Shown here in pieces: positions 1 through 9,771 of a stretch of DNA of 64,000 nt; the first letter of the stretch is position 1; the number at the start of each line of letters is the position of its first letter. The DNA is taken from contig BPKE01000002.1 in the NCBI GenBank assembly GCA_026004975.1, positions 620,001-684,000 of the forward strand, in the 5' to 3' direction. The stretch is from Gammaproteobacteria bacterium. Lineage in GTDB: Bacteria; Pseudomonadota; Gammaproteobacteria; HTCC5015. The translations under genes were made by a program, and so were the position numbers. The notes under the pieces are model-generated. The model was not told where the DNA came from. It did not search any database and worked only from the letters and a program-made list of their open reading frames with translations.

Positions 1-561
1 GAGCCCGGCGGCCGCGAGCCCGCCGGCGAAACCGACCCAGGTCTTGCCGGGGCTGATGGCCGGCGCCAGGCGCCGGCGTCCCCAGGCGCGCCCGCACACG
101 TAGGCGCCGATGTCCGCGGCCCACACCAGGCCGAGCGCGTACAACGCCCAGCGCGGATCCAGCGCCTGCAGGCCCGCCAGGGCGGCGGCCGCGGGCACCA
201 GGGTCGGCACGGCCGCCGCCATGGTGAGCCCCACGGGCGCGGGCCCGCCCGGGCCGCGGCGGGCCGCCTGGACCACGCGCAGCGTCAACCACATCCACCA
301 GGCGGCCGCCGCCGCCCACAACCACAGGCCCGGCCCACAGGGCGGCACGGTGGCGAGCGCCCAGCACAGCACGGCGATGCCGGCGGCGAAGGCGGCGACG
401 GCGGGCCGCCGCCGGCAGCCCGCCAGATGCGCCCACTCCACCGCCGCCAAGGCCCAGCACGCAGCGACCAGGACCACGAAGGCCGGCGGCGGACTGAGCC
501 AGACGGCCGCCAGGCACAGCGGCGCCGCGACCAGGATGGTCAACACGCGCCGTTTAAGCAT
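1..561 (-). CDS. cdsA: Phosphatidate cytidylyltransferase (CDP-diglyceride synthase), 3' end outside window
   Basis: The first 187 codons are visible; the gene continues beyond base 1. CdsA makes CDP-diacylglycerol from phosphatidic acid and CTP in the inner membrane, the branch point of phospholipid synthesis. The visible part is a run of hydrophobic membrane segments and reaches the family signature near residues 160-180 (ADIGAY, then SPGKTW). The ATG start at 561 overlaps the uppS stop by 8 bases (ATGCTTAA), so the two are translationally coupled, as is usual for uppS-cdsA. The end of the catalytic domain cannot be judged here. Confidence 0.93.
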   Translation of the reverse strand, partial: MLKRRVLTILVAAPLCLAAVWLSPPPAFVVLVAACWALAAVEWAHLAGCRRRPAVAAFAAGIAVLCWALATVPPCGPGLWLWAAAAAWWMWLTLRVVQAARRGPGGPAPVGLTMAAAVPTLVPAAAALAGLQALDPRWALYALGLVWAADIGAYVCGRAWGRRRLAPAISPGKTWVGFAGGLAAAGL

Positions 562-1291
562 GCTCGCCGCCTTGCGCCGCAACCTGCTCCGGCGTGCGCC
601 CGAAACGCCGTTGCCGGCCCGCGTACCACTCGAGCGCCGCGGCCAGGGCGTTTTCATCGAAGTCCGGCCACAGGCAATCGCAGAAATAGAGCTCGGCGTA
701 AGCCAATTGCCAGATGAGGAAATTGCTGATCCGCGACTCCCCGCCCGTGCGGATGAGCAAATCGGGATCCGGCTGACCGGCCAGGGCCAGCTCGCCCGCG
801 AGCGCCGCCTCGTCGATGGCCGCCGGGTCCAGCTCGCCGCGGGCGACTTTTTCCGCCAGGCGCCGGGCGCCGCGGGCCAGATCCCAGCGCCCGCCGTAGT
901 TGACGGCGATGTTGAGGAACAAAACGTCGTTGCCGGCGCTGACCTGCTCGGCGGTTTCGATCATGCGCCGCAGCCGCGGCTCGAAGCGCGCAAGATCGCC
1001 GGCGAATCGCAGGCGCACACCCTGTTCCACCAGTTTGTCCAGTTCCCGGCCGAGCGCGCCGGCGAACAGCTCCTGGAGAAAGCGCACCTCGGGGGCCGGC
1101 CGCCGCCAGTTCTCGCTGCTGAACGCGAACAGCGTCAAATGCCGGATGCCGAACCGCGGGCAGGCCGACACGACGCGGCGCACTGCCTCCACGCCCGCGC
1201 GATGGCCGGCGCTGCGCGCCTGGCCGCGGCGACGTGCCCAGCGGCCGTTGCCGTCCATGATGATGGCGAGGTGCTTCAGGGGCGCGGCCAT
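554..1291 (-). CDS. uppS: Undecaprenyl diphosphate synthase
   Basis: A 245-residue cis-prenyltransferase that condenses isopentenyl-PP units onto farnesyl-PP to make the C55 carrier lipid for peptidoglycan and O-antigen. The family hallmarks are present: the N-terminal IIMDGNGRWA with the catalytic Asp, FAFSSENW, and the late LIRTGGESRISNFL / YAELYF block. Length matches the family (about 250). It lies 19 bases after frr and overlaps cdsA, forming the end of the rpsB-tsf-pyrH-frr-uppS-cdsA block. No anomaly seen. Confidence 0.97.
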   Translation of the reverse strand: MAAPLKHLAIIMDGNGRWARRRGQARSAGHRAGVEAVRRVVSACPRFGIRHLTLFAFSSENWRRPAPEVRFLQELFAGALGRELDKLVEQGVRLRFAGDLARFEPRLRRMIETAEQVSAGNDVLFLNIAVNYGGRWDLARGARRLAEKVARGELDPAAIDEAALAGELALAGQPDPDLLIRTGGESRISNFLIWQLAYAELYFCDCLWPDFDENALAAALEWYAGRQRRFGRTPEQVAAQGGEHA

Positions 1292-1310
1292 GGCGCCGGT
1301 CCGCGGCGGC

Positions 1311-1868
1311 TCAGACCGCCAGCAGGTCCTGTTCCTTCTGCGCCAGGACCTGATCGACCTGCTCGATGTATTTGTCGGTCAGCGCCTGGATGTCGTGTTC
1401 GGCGCGACGCTCCTCGTCCTCGCCGATGGCCTTGTCCTTGAGCAGGGCCTTCACCCGCGACATGGCGTCGCGGCGCACGTTGCGGATCGCGACCCGCGCC
1501 GATTCGGCCTCTTGCCGGACCAGCCGCACCAGCTCGCGCCGCCGCTCCTCGGTCAGGGGCGGCAACGGCACCCGGATGACCGTGCCCGCCGTCACCGGGT
1601 TGAGGCCCAGCCCGGCGTTGAGGATCGCTTTCTCGATCGCCGGCACCAGGCTCTTGTCCCAGGGCGTCACGCTCAGCGTGCGGGCGTCCTCGGCGGTGAT
1701 GTTCGCCACCTGCTTGAGCGGCGTGGCATTGCCGTAGTACTCGACTTCGACGGCCTCGATGAGGCTCGGATGCGCCCGCCCGGTGCGCATGCGCGCCAGC
1801 TCCTGGCGCAGCGCCTCGACCGCGCCGCGCATGCGCCCTTCCGCGTCTTTCTTGATGTCCTGGATCAT
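1311..1868 (-). CDS. frr: Ribosome recycling factor
   Basis: A 185-residue protein, the usual RRF length, that with EF-G splits post-termination ribosomes. The N-terminus ([13 protein letters not shown]), the central RTGRAHPSL region and the helical C-terminus ending in QKEQDLLAV all match the three-helix bundle plus small domain of RRF. It begins 6 bases after the pyrH stop, so it is co-transcribed and probably coupled. Start ATG at 1868; no alternative needed. Confidence 0.97.
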   Translation of the reverse strand: MIQDIKKDAEGRMRGAVEALRQELARMRTGRAHPSLIEAVEVEYYGNATPLKQVANITAEDARTLSVTPWDKSLVPAIEKAILNAGLGLNPVTAGTVIRVPLPPLTEERRRELVRLVRQEAESARVAIRNVRRDAMSRVKALLKDKAIGEDEERRAEHDIQALTDKYIEQVDQVLAQKEQDLLAV

Positions 1869-1874
1869 CGCCGT

Positions 1875-2594
1875 TCACCTCACCGTCGTGCCGATCGGCG
1901 CGCCCTTGACGATCTCGACCAGGGCGCCCGGCCGGTGGATGTTGAACACCTTGATCGGGATGCCGTGATCACGGCACAGCACCAGCGCGGTGGCGTCCAT
2001 GACGCCGAGCTTGGAGCCGATCGCCTCGTCGTAGCTGAGCTCGGCGTAGCGCTTGGCGGTGGGATCCCGCATCGGATCGCGGTCGTAGACCCCGTCGACC
2101 TTGGTCGCCTTGAGCATCACGTCCGCGCCGATCTCCACGGCGCGCAGGGCCGCGGCCGAATCGGTCGTAAAGAACGGGTTGCCGGTTCCCGCGGCGAACA
2201 CCACCACCCGGCCCTTTTCGAGGTGGCGCACGGCCCGGCGCCGGATGTAATCCTCGCAGATCTGGTTGACCTTGATCGCGGACATCACCCGGCAATACAG
2301 CCCGCGCCGCTCGAGCGCGTCCTGCAGGGCCAGCGCATTGATGATCGTGGCGAGCATGCCCATATGGTCGGCGGTCACGCGGTCCATGCCCGCCGCGGCC
2401 AAACCGGCACCGCGGAAAATATTGCCGCCGCCGATCACCAGCGCGACCTGCACATCGAGGGCGACCAGTTCGCCGATCTCGCCGGCGATGCGCCCGATCA
2501 CCGCCGGGTCGATGCCGTAGGCGCAATCGCCCATCAGCGCCTCGCCGCTGAGCTTGAGCAGGATGCGCCGGTAAGGTCTGTCGTCGTCGCTCAC
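1875..2594 (-). CDS. pyrH: UMP kinase
   Basis: PyrH phosphorylates UMP to UDP in pyrimidine synthesis and belongs to the amino-acid-kinase fold. Visible family motifs are KLSGEALMG near the N-terminus, [10 protein letters not shown], the [15 protein letters not shown] segment, and [14 protein letters not shown] chose the GTG at 2594 (239 residues) because a G-rich Shine-Dalgarno (GGGGGCA) lies just upstream; an in-frame TTG at 2609 would add five residues. It sits between tsf and frr in the conserved gammaproteobacterial order. Confidence 0.95.
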   Translation of the reverse strand: MSDDDRPYRRILLKLSGEALMGDCAYGIDPAVIGRIAGEIGELVALDVQVALVIGGGNIFRGAGLAAAGMDRVTADHMGMLATIINALALQDALERRGLYCRVMSAIKVNQICEDYIRRRAVRHLEKGRVVVFAAGTGNPFFTTDSAAALRAVEIGADVMLKATKVDGVYDRDPMRDPTAKRYAELSYDEAIGSKLGVMDATALVLCRDHGIPIKVFNIHRPGALVEIVKGAPIGTTVR

Positions 2595-2644
2595 GCGCCG
2601 TGCCCCCAATGCGGCGGCGCGGCCTGACGCCGCGCCGTCCTCGT

Positions 2645-3520
<876 letters not shown>

Positions 3521-3570
3521 GGCTTCACACCTCGTGATATTCGGTTCTCCAGGGGGCTTCCAAGCGCCGT

Positions 3571-4455
3571 TCAGGCCGACTTCTCGCCCTCGGCCGCCGC
3601 TTCGGCCGGCGGCTCGGCCGCCGGCTCACCGGCCGGCGCCTCGGGCTCGGCCGCTTCGGACTCCGCGGCGGCGCGCTTGCCGCCGCGCCGCTTCACAGCG
3701 GCCTTCGGCTTGGCCTCGGCGCCGTCCTCCGCGGCGGGTTCGGACGCCGCCGCCTGAGCGGCGGCCGCGGCGGCGCTCTGCCGCCCTTCGAGGATGGCGT
3801 CGGCCGCCGAGCTGACATACAACTCGATCGCCCGGATCGCGTCGTCGTTGCCGGGGATCACGTAGTCGATGCCGTCCACCGGGTTGTTGGTGTCCACCAC
3901 GGCGACGATCGGGATGCCGAGCTTGACCGCTTCGCGCACCGCGATCCGCTCGTGACCGACGTCGATCACGAACAACACGTCCGGCAGGCGCTCCATGTCC
4001 TTGATGCCGCCCAGGCTGCGCTCGAGCTTCTCGGCCTCCCGGCGCAGGCCGAGGGCTTCTTTCTTGCTCAAGCGGTCCACCGAGCCGTCGGCGAGCATCT
4101 GCTCGAGCTCCTTGAGACGCTTGATCGACTGGCGCACGGTCTTGAAGTTGGTCAGCATGCCGCCCAACCAGCGGTGATTGACGTACGGCATGCCGCAGCG
4201 CTCGGCGTGCTGCTTGATCAGGTCGCGCGCGGCACGCTTGGTGCCGACGAACAGGATGACCCCGTTGCGCGCCGCCATCCGCGACAGGAAGTTCATCGCG
4301 TCGTTGAACAGCGGCAGCGTCTTTTCCAGGTTGATGATGTGGATCTTGTTGCGCTCGCCGTAGATATAGGCCCGCATCTGCGGGTTCCAGTAGCGGGTCT
4401 GGTGGCCGAAATGCACGCCGGCCTCCAGCATCTGGCGCATGGTGACGTTCGCCAT
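3571..4455 (-). CDS. rpsB: 30S ribosomal protein S2 with long Ala/Glu/Pro-rich C-terminal tail
   Basis: S2 binds the 30S head-body junction. The core is ordinary: [20 protein letters not shown] at the start, [27 protein letters not shown], and [19 protein letters not shown]. The start at 4455 is fixed by an AGGAG Shine-Dalgarno and by the family N-terminus; the frame is open further upstream but that is leader. The protein is 294 residues against 241 in E. coli; the last 65 or so residues are low-complexity Ala, Glu, Pro with a short basic patch (KRRGGKR). First gene of the operon with tsf-pyrH-frr-uppS-cdsA. Confidence 0.96.
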   Translation of the reverse strand: MANVTMRQMLEAGVHFGHQTRYWNPQMRAYIYGERNKIHIINLEKTLPLFNDAMNFLSRMAARNGVILFVGTKRAARDLIKQHAERCGMPYVNHRWLGGMLTNFKTVRQSIKRLKELEQMLADGSVDRLSKKEALGLRREAEKLERSLGGIKDMERLPDVLFVIDVGHERIAVREAVKLGIPIVAVVDTNNPVDGIDYVIPGNDDAIRAIELYVSSAADAILEGRQSAAAAAAQAAASEPAAEDGAEAKPKAAVKRRGGKRAAAESEAAEPEAPAGEPAAEPPAEAAAEGEKSA

Positions 4456-4632
4456 GGAAGGACACTCCTCGGTTGTCGGGAACGGCCGGCGGAGCCGGCC
4501 CGTTCCGGTCGGGTTGAGCCTCCATGTACCCCATGCGGCGACCCGGGGCGGCCGCGGCGCCGCCCGAGAGGGCACCCCACCGCATGTGCCGGTACATGTG
4601 CGGAATCCACCGCCCCGGCGGGGCGGCGCAAG
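4456..4632 (-). promoter_or_regulatory. rpsB leader, candidate S2 autoregulatory RNA
   Basis: About 177 bases separate the predicted transcript start from the rpsB ATG and hold no gene. On the minus strand they contain a hairpin at 4578-4601 (nine pairs, two of them G-U on one strand) followed by G-rich GGTGGGGTGCCC and GGGTACATGGAGG segments. In gammaproteobacteria the rpsB leader is a known structured target for S2 feedback; the position and length here fit, but I could not align it to the published motif. Confidence 0.5.
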
Positions 4633-4638
4633 GCGCGC

Positions 4639-4667
4639 TTTATAGCACAAAGGCCAGCGCCGCTCAA
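4639..4667 (-). promoter_or_regulatory. sigma70 promoter of the rpsB operon
   Basis: On the minus strand TTGAGC (4662-4667) and TATAAA (4639-4644) are separated by exactly 17 bases, followed by a GC-rich discriminator (GCGCGCC) of the kind seen on stringently controlled translation genes. It lies about 180 bases ahead of rpsB. Confidence 0.8.
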
Positions 4668-4759
4668 CGAAACGCCCCGCGGTCCGGCCGGGAACCGGCC
4701 CGGGGCCGGGGGTGTCTCAGCGCCCGGCCGCCGCCCGCGGCCCGGCGGCCGCTTTCTGC

Positions 4760-4765
4760 TATAGT
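4760..4765 (+). promoter_or_regulatory. -10 element of map promoter
   Basis: TATAGT, 28 bases before the map ATG, is the only AT-rich hexamer in a very GC-rich stretch. The -35 region at the right distance is weak. No clear Shine-Dalgarno precedes map. Confidence 0.5.
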
Positions 4766-4792
4766 TCCGCTTTGGCCGCACGCCCCACCGCC

Positions 4793-5569
4793 ATGACCGT
4801 CACGATCAAGACCCCCGAGGAAATCGAAAAGATGCGCGTGGCCGGCCGCCTGGCCGCGGCCACGCTCGAGATGATTGCGCCGCATGTCCGCCCCGGCGTC
4901 ACGACCGGCGAACTGGACGAGCTCTGCCACCGCTACATCGTCGAGGAGCTCGACGCCGTCCCGGCGCCGCTCAACTACCGGGGCTTCCCGAAATCCATCT
5001 GCACCTCGGTCAACCACCAGGTCTGCCACGGCATCCCCGGCGACCGGGTGCTGAAGAGCGGCGACATCGTGAACATCGATGTCACCGTCATCAAGGACGG
5101 CTACCACGGCGACACCAGCCGCATGTTCCTCGTCGGCGAGGTCTCCCGCCAGGCCGAGCGGCTGTGCCGGGTGGCCCGCGAGTGCATGCTCGAAGGGATC
5201 CGCCTGGTGCGCCCGGGCACCCGCCTGGGCGACATCGGCCATGCGATCCAGCGCCACGCCGAGAAACACGGCTACTCCGTCGTGCGCGAGTACTGCGGTC
5301 ACGGCATCGGCCGCGGCTTCCACGAAGACCCCCAGGTGCTGCACTACGGTGAACCGGGCCGCGGCCTCGAGCTGCGCCCCGGCATGACCTTCACCATCGA
5401 GCCGATGATCAACGCCGGCAAGCGCCACGTCCGCCTGCTGGCCGACAACTGGACGGTGGTCACCAAGGACCACAGCCTGTCCGCCCAGTGGGAACACACC
5501 GTGCTGGTCACCGAGGACGGCGTGGAAGTCCTCACCCGCCGCCGTGACGAAGACGACCTCCCCGGCTGA
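4793..5569 (+). CDS. map: Methionine aminopeptidase type I
   Basis: A 258-residue metalloprotease that removes the initiator Met. All metal ligands of the pita-bread fold are visible: Asp in NIDVTVIKDG and in YHGDTSRMF, His in GHGIGRGFHEDP, Glu in FTIEPM and in QWEHTVLV. The start ATG at 4793 matches the family N-terminus (TVTIKTPEEIEKMRVAGRLAA region); upstream in-frame codons are promoter. It is divergent from rpsB and overlaps the glnD start by 26 bases, the usual map-glnD arrangement. Confidence 0.97.
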   Translation: MTVTIKTPEEIEKMRVAGRLAAATLEMIAPHVRPGVTTGELDELCHRYIVEELDAVPAPLNYRGFPKSICTSVNHQVCHGIPGDRVLKSGDIVNIDVTVIKDGYHGDTSRMFLVGEVSRQAERLCRVARECMLEGIRLVRPGTRLGDIGHAIQRHAEKHGYSVVREYCGHGIGRGFHEDPQVLHYGEPGRGLELRPGMTFTIEPMINAGKRHVRLLADNWTVVTKDHSLSAQWEHTVLVTEDGVEVLTRRRDEDDLPG

Positions 5570-8172
5570 CACGCTGCACGACCTCGCCCGCCGGCACCGG
5601 GAACGGCTGGCGGCGCAGCAGCGCGCGCAGCTCGCCGCCTTCGAGGCCGGCGCCCCGGTCGAAACCCTGGTGCGCGAGCGCGCCGCCGCGGTCGACGAGG
5701 CGCTGCGCGCGCTCTGGTCGGCGTGTTTCGCGGGCGAGGAGACGCGCTGCGCCCTGATCGCGGTCGGGGGCTACGGCCGGGGCGAGCTGCACCCCCACTC
5801 CGACGTGGACCTGGCGCTGCTCGTCGAGGACGACGCCTTGGACGCCTTGCGCGACCGGATCGAGCGTTTCGTCGGCCTGCTCTGGGACCTGCGCCTGGAG
5901 ATCGGCCACAGCGTGCGCACCATCGCCCAATGCGGCGAGGAAGCCTCGCGCGACGTCACCGTGGTCACCAACCTGATGGAAGCGCGGCCCCTGGCGGGCA
6001 GCACGGCCCTGTTCGAGCGCATGCAGGCCGCCATCGCCGAGAGCCGCATCTGGTCGCGGGCCGACTTCTTCAAGGCCAAGCTCGCCGAGCAGCAACGCCG
6101 GCACGCCAAGTTCGGCGACACCGCCTACCGCCTCGAGCCGAACCTCAAGGAGGGCCCGGGCGGACTGCGCGACATCCAGACGGTGTTCTGGGTCGCGCGC
6201 CGCTACTTCGGCGCCGACCGGCTGGAAGACCTCACCCGCCTGGGCTTCCTCACCGACGAGGAGCTCGAGGCGTTGCTCGAGGGCCGGCGGTTGCTGTGGC
6301 GCATCCGCTTCCTCCTCCACCACATCGCCGGGCGGCGCGAAGACCGGCTGCTGTTCGACCATCAACGCGAACTCGCCGAGCGTTTCGGTCACAGGGGTGA
6401 CGAGGCGAACCTGGCCGTCGAACAGTTCATGCAGCAGTACTTCCGCACCGTCACGGAGCTCGAGCGGCTCAACGAGCTGCTCTTGCAACTGCTCCAGGAA
6501 GCGATCGAGTACCCCGAACCGGATCCCGCGCCGGTCGAGCTGAACAAGCGCTTCATCGCCGTCCACGGCTACCTGCAGGCCCGCTCCCCGCGCGTGTTCG
6601 CCGATTACCCGCCCGCCCTGCTCGAGGTGTTTTTGCTGCTCCAGCGCAACCCGTGGCTCAAGGGCGTGCGCGCCGAGACGATCCGCGCCATCCGCCGCCA
6701 CCGGCACCTGATCGACGAGAAGTTCCGCGACGATCCGATCTGCCGCAGCCTGTTCATGTCGATCCTGCGCGAACCGCACGGCGTGAGCCACGAGCTGCGG
6801 CGCATGAACCGCTACGGCGTGCTCGCCGCCTACCTGCCCGAATTCGGCCACATCGTCGGGCGCATGCAGTACGACCTGTTCCACATCTACACGGTGGACG
6901 TGCACACCCTGTTCGTGTTGCGCAACGTGCGCCGCTTCTCGGTCCCCGAGCACGCCGACTGGCAGCCGATCTGCAGCCGCATCTTCCCCACCCTGGAACA
7001 CCCCGAAGTGTTGTACATCGCCGCCCTGTTCCACGACATCGCCAAGGGCCGCGGCGGCGACCATTCCGAGCTCGGCGCCATCGACGCCGAGCGTTTCTGC
7101 CGGCGCCATGGGCTGTCGCGCGACCAGACGCGCCTGGTCGTGTGGCTGGTGCGCAACCACCTGCTCATGTCCATGACCGCCCAGCGCCAGGACATCAGCG
7201 ACCCGGCGGTGGTCAACGCCTTCGCCCTCAAGGTCGGCGACCTCAAGACGCTCGAATCACCTCTACCTGCTGACCGTCGCCGACATCAGCGCCACCAACC
7301 CGGACCTGCTCACCAGTTGGCGCTCGCGCCTGCTCGAGGAGCTCTACCTGCGCGCCAAGTACGTCTTCCGGCACGGGCTCGCCAAACCCATCGACGCCAA
7401 GGTGCGCGTCCGCGAGCGCCTGCAGGACGCCGCGGCGCTGCTCGGCGCCCGCGGCATCGACCCGGAACGCTGCCGGCAACTGTGGGCCGACTTCTCCGAC
7501 GATTACGTCCTGCGCCACACCTCCGAGGAGATCGCCTGGCACACCCAGGCGATCCTCGAAGCCGACCCGGCGTCGCTGCCGCGCGTGGTCATCAGCGAGC
7601 GGGTCACCCGCGGCACCACGCCGATCTTCATCTACGCCCGCGGCAACGACGGCTTCTTCGCCGCCGTGACCAGCGTGCTCACCCGTCTCGGCCTGAACAT
7701 CGTCGACGCGCGCATCATCACCTCCAAGAGCGGCCACACGCTGGACACCTACCTCGTCCTCGACGAGCACAACCGGCCGATCCAGGATCCGGCGCGGATC
7801 GCCGAGATGCGCGAACAGATCGAGCGCGGCATCCGCGCACCGCGCGAGCTGCCGCCGCCGCCCCGCCGGCCGCTGCCGCGCCAGCTCCGGCACTTCAAGG
7901 TGCCCACCCGCATCACCACCGAGCGCGCGGCCGACGGCCGGTACACCCTCATGGAGCTGATCGCCGGCGACCGCCCCGGCCTGCTCGCCGACGTCGCCCG
8001 CACGCTCTACGAATTCGGCCTGCGCGTGCACGACGCGAAAATCAGCACCCTCGGGGAAACCGCCGAGAACATCTTTTTGATCAGCGACCGCGACGACCGC
8101 CCGGTGGAAGACCCCGCCGTCCTCGAGCCGCTGCTCGCCACCCTGAAGGAACGCATCGAAAGCGGCCGCTGA
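5544..8172 (+). pseudogene. glnD: Bifunctional uridylyltransferase/uridylyl-removing enzyme GlnD, frameshifted
   Basis: GlnD uridylylates and deuridylylates PII proteins in response to glutamine. In order: nucleotidyltransferase motif GGYGRGELHPHSDVDLALL, HD domain with LFHDIAKGRGGDHSE, and two C-terminal ACT domains (from about base 7600 and 7900). The frame breaks near base 7254: codons read DLKTL up to CTC (7251-7253), then one extra base, then HLYLLTVADISATNP in the next frame. Dropping that base restores 875 residues, close to E. coli GlnD (890). GTG start at 5544 inside map. Sequence on both sides is well conserved, so this is either a very recent mutation or a read error. Confidence 0.9.
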
Positions 8173-8251
8173 GCGGGCCGCCCGCGGGCCGTTTCTCAAG
8201 TCCCGCGGCGGGCGGACGCTAAGGGGCGCGTCACGACCGCGGAGTGGCCCG

Positions 8252-9322
8252 ATGAACCCTTCCCGGAACACCCTTCTCCTGGTTTGCGCCGCCTTGCTCG
8301 CCGCCGGCCCGGCCGGGGCCGACTGGGACCTGCGGGGCTTCGGCACCCTCGCCGCCGTGCGCAGCGACGAGCCGCGCGCCGCCTTCAAGCCGGACCTGCT
8401 GGTCACCGAGGGCGCCGAGGACGGCGAGCTCGACTGGGGCATGTACTCCAACCTCGGCGTCCAGCTCAGCTGGCGGGCGCAACGGTGGGCGCTGACGGGC
8501 CAGGCCGTGGCCCGCCGCCGCGGCGACGCCGACTTCGAGCCCGACGTGGATTGGCTTTACCTCAAGTGGCAACCCCAAGACGCCGTCGACCTCAAGCTCG
8601 GGCGCCTGGTGATGCCCGAGTTCATGATCTCGGACTACCGCTTCGTCGGCTACGCCCTGCCGACCATCGGCCCGCCGGCGCAGGCCTATGTGTACAGCGC
8701 CCTGACCCGCTTCGACGGCGGACAGCTCGGCCTGCAGCACGATTTCGGCGAGGTCCGGCTCGGCGTACAGGCCTCGGCGGGAAAGACCGACGCGGACTTC
8801 GGCTTCATGGGCTTCGACTACACCATCGACGTCACCGACATCCGCAGCCTCAACGCCACGCTCGAATACCGCGATCTGCTGCTGCGTGCGGCCCACCTGG
8901 AAGCACATTTCCACGTCTTCGATACCCAGGGCAACCTCGCCTTCATGCAGGACGCCGAGTTCGACGCCCTCGGCGCCCGTTACGACGACGGCCGCTGGCT
9001 CGTCCAGGGCGAGTGGATCGACCGCAAGGATCTGGCGGAAGTGTACTACCTGCAGCTCGGGCGGCGCTTCGGCGCCTTCCAGCTCACCGGCACCTACACG
9101 CAGGCGGACATCCGCGGCTTCGACCTGCCGGACCAGCGTGATGTCGGGGGGCCGGCCTTGAGCCTGCGCTACGATCTCGGCAGCACGTTCGCGATCAAAG
9201 CCCAATGGGAGCGCGTGCCGACCAACGCCATCTGGTTGTGGCACAGCAACGACCTGATGTTCTACCTGCAACCGGCCCAGGACCGCGACATCTACAGCGT
9301 GGCCCTGGATTTCCTGTTCTGA
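8252..9322 (+). CDS. Outer-membrane porin-like beta-barrel protein
   Basis: A 356-residue protein with a signal peptide (hydrophobic core LLLVCAALLAAG, cleavage after GPAGA) and many alternating hydrophobic/polar stretches ending in a C-terminal Phe (ALDFLF), the recognition signal for BAM insertion. It resembles short porins or phosphate/sulfate-type barrels encoded beside small PstS-like proteins. Substrate is not deducible from the sequence. The next gene starts 10 bases later, so the two form a pair. Confidence 0.75.
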   Translation: MNPSRNTLLLVCAALLAAGPAGADWDLRGFGTLAAVRSDEPRAAFKPDLLVTEGAEDGELDWGMYSNLGVQLSWRAQRWALTGQAVARRRGDADFEPDVDWLYLKWQPQDAVDLKLGRLVMPEFMISDYRFVGYALPTIGPPAQAYVYSALTRFDGGQLGLQHDFGEVRLGVQASAGKTDADFGFMGFDYTIDVTDIRSLNATLEYRDLLLRAAHLEAHFHVFDTQGNLAFMQDAEFDALGARYDDGRWLVQGEWIDRKDLAEVYYLQLGRRFGAFQLTGTYTQADIRGFDLPDQRDVGGPALSLRYDLGSTFAIKAQWERVPTNAIWLWHSNDLMFYLQPAQDRDIYSVALDFLF

Positions 9323-9332
9323 GGAGGCGGCC

Positions 9333-9752
9333 ATGCGCATGCCCGCATCCCAAAGCTGGATCGCCCTCCTGGTCGGCGCGCTGCTCGCCGCCGCCCCGGC
9401 GCTCGCCGCCGAACGCATCGCCGTCATCGCCAACCCGGCGCTCGAGGACACGCTGTCGCGCGAAGAGATCGCGCGCCTCTTTCTCGGCCGAAACGGGAGC
9501 TACCGGGTTTACGACCTGCCCGACCGTTCGCCGCTCAAGGCGCGCTTCTACGAAAAGCTGCTCGGAAAGACCCTCGCCCAGGTCAACGCCGAGCGGGCGC
9601 GGCTGGCGTTCAGCGGCCGCGGCACGCCGCCCGAGGAACTGATCAGCGCCAAGGCGGTGAAGAGCGCGGTGGCCTCCGACCCGCGCGCGATCGGCTACAT
9701 CGACGGCCGCGAGGTGGACGAGACCGTCAAGGTGCTTCTCTGGCTGGAGTGA
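9333..9752 (+). CDS. Small PstS-like periplasmic phosphate-binding-family protein
   Basis: A 139-residue protein with a signal peptide ending ALAA. The mature part (ALEDTLSREEIARLFLGRNGSY ..., then AIGYIDGREVD) is the short one-domain version of the phosphate ABC-transporter binding-protein family that is often encoded next to a porin in gammaproteobacteria. There is no transporter permease or ATPase beside it, so a role in uptake is inference; binding or sensing with the upstream porin is equally possible. SD AGGAGG precedes the ATG. Confidence 0.7.
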   Translation: MRMPASQSWIALLVGALLAAAPALAAERIAVIANPALEDTLSREEIARLFLGRNGSYRVYDLPDRSPLKARFYEKLLGKTLAQVNAERARLAFSGRGTPPEELISAKAVKSAVASDPRAIGYIDGREVDETVKVLLWLE

Positions 9753-9771
9753 GCCCGGCGCGGCCCGTCGC

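Noticed and set aside
2595-2609. TTG start for pyrH
   Set aside because: The GTG at 2594 has the better-spaced G-rich ribosome binding site and matches the family N-terminus.
4456-4650. Coding extension of rpsB upstream of 4455
   Set aside because: The open frame has no family similarity and includes the promoter and leader hairpin.
7240-7270. Programmed ribosomal frameshift in glnD
   Set aside because: No slippery heptamer, downstream structure or conserved precedent; a simple extra base explains it.
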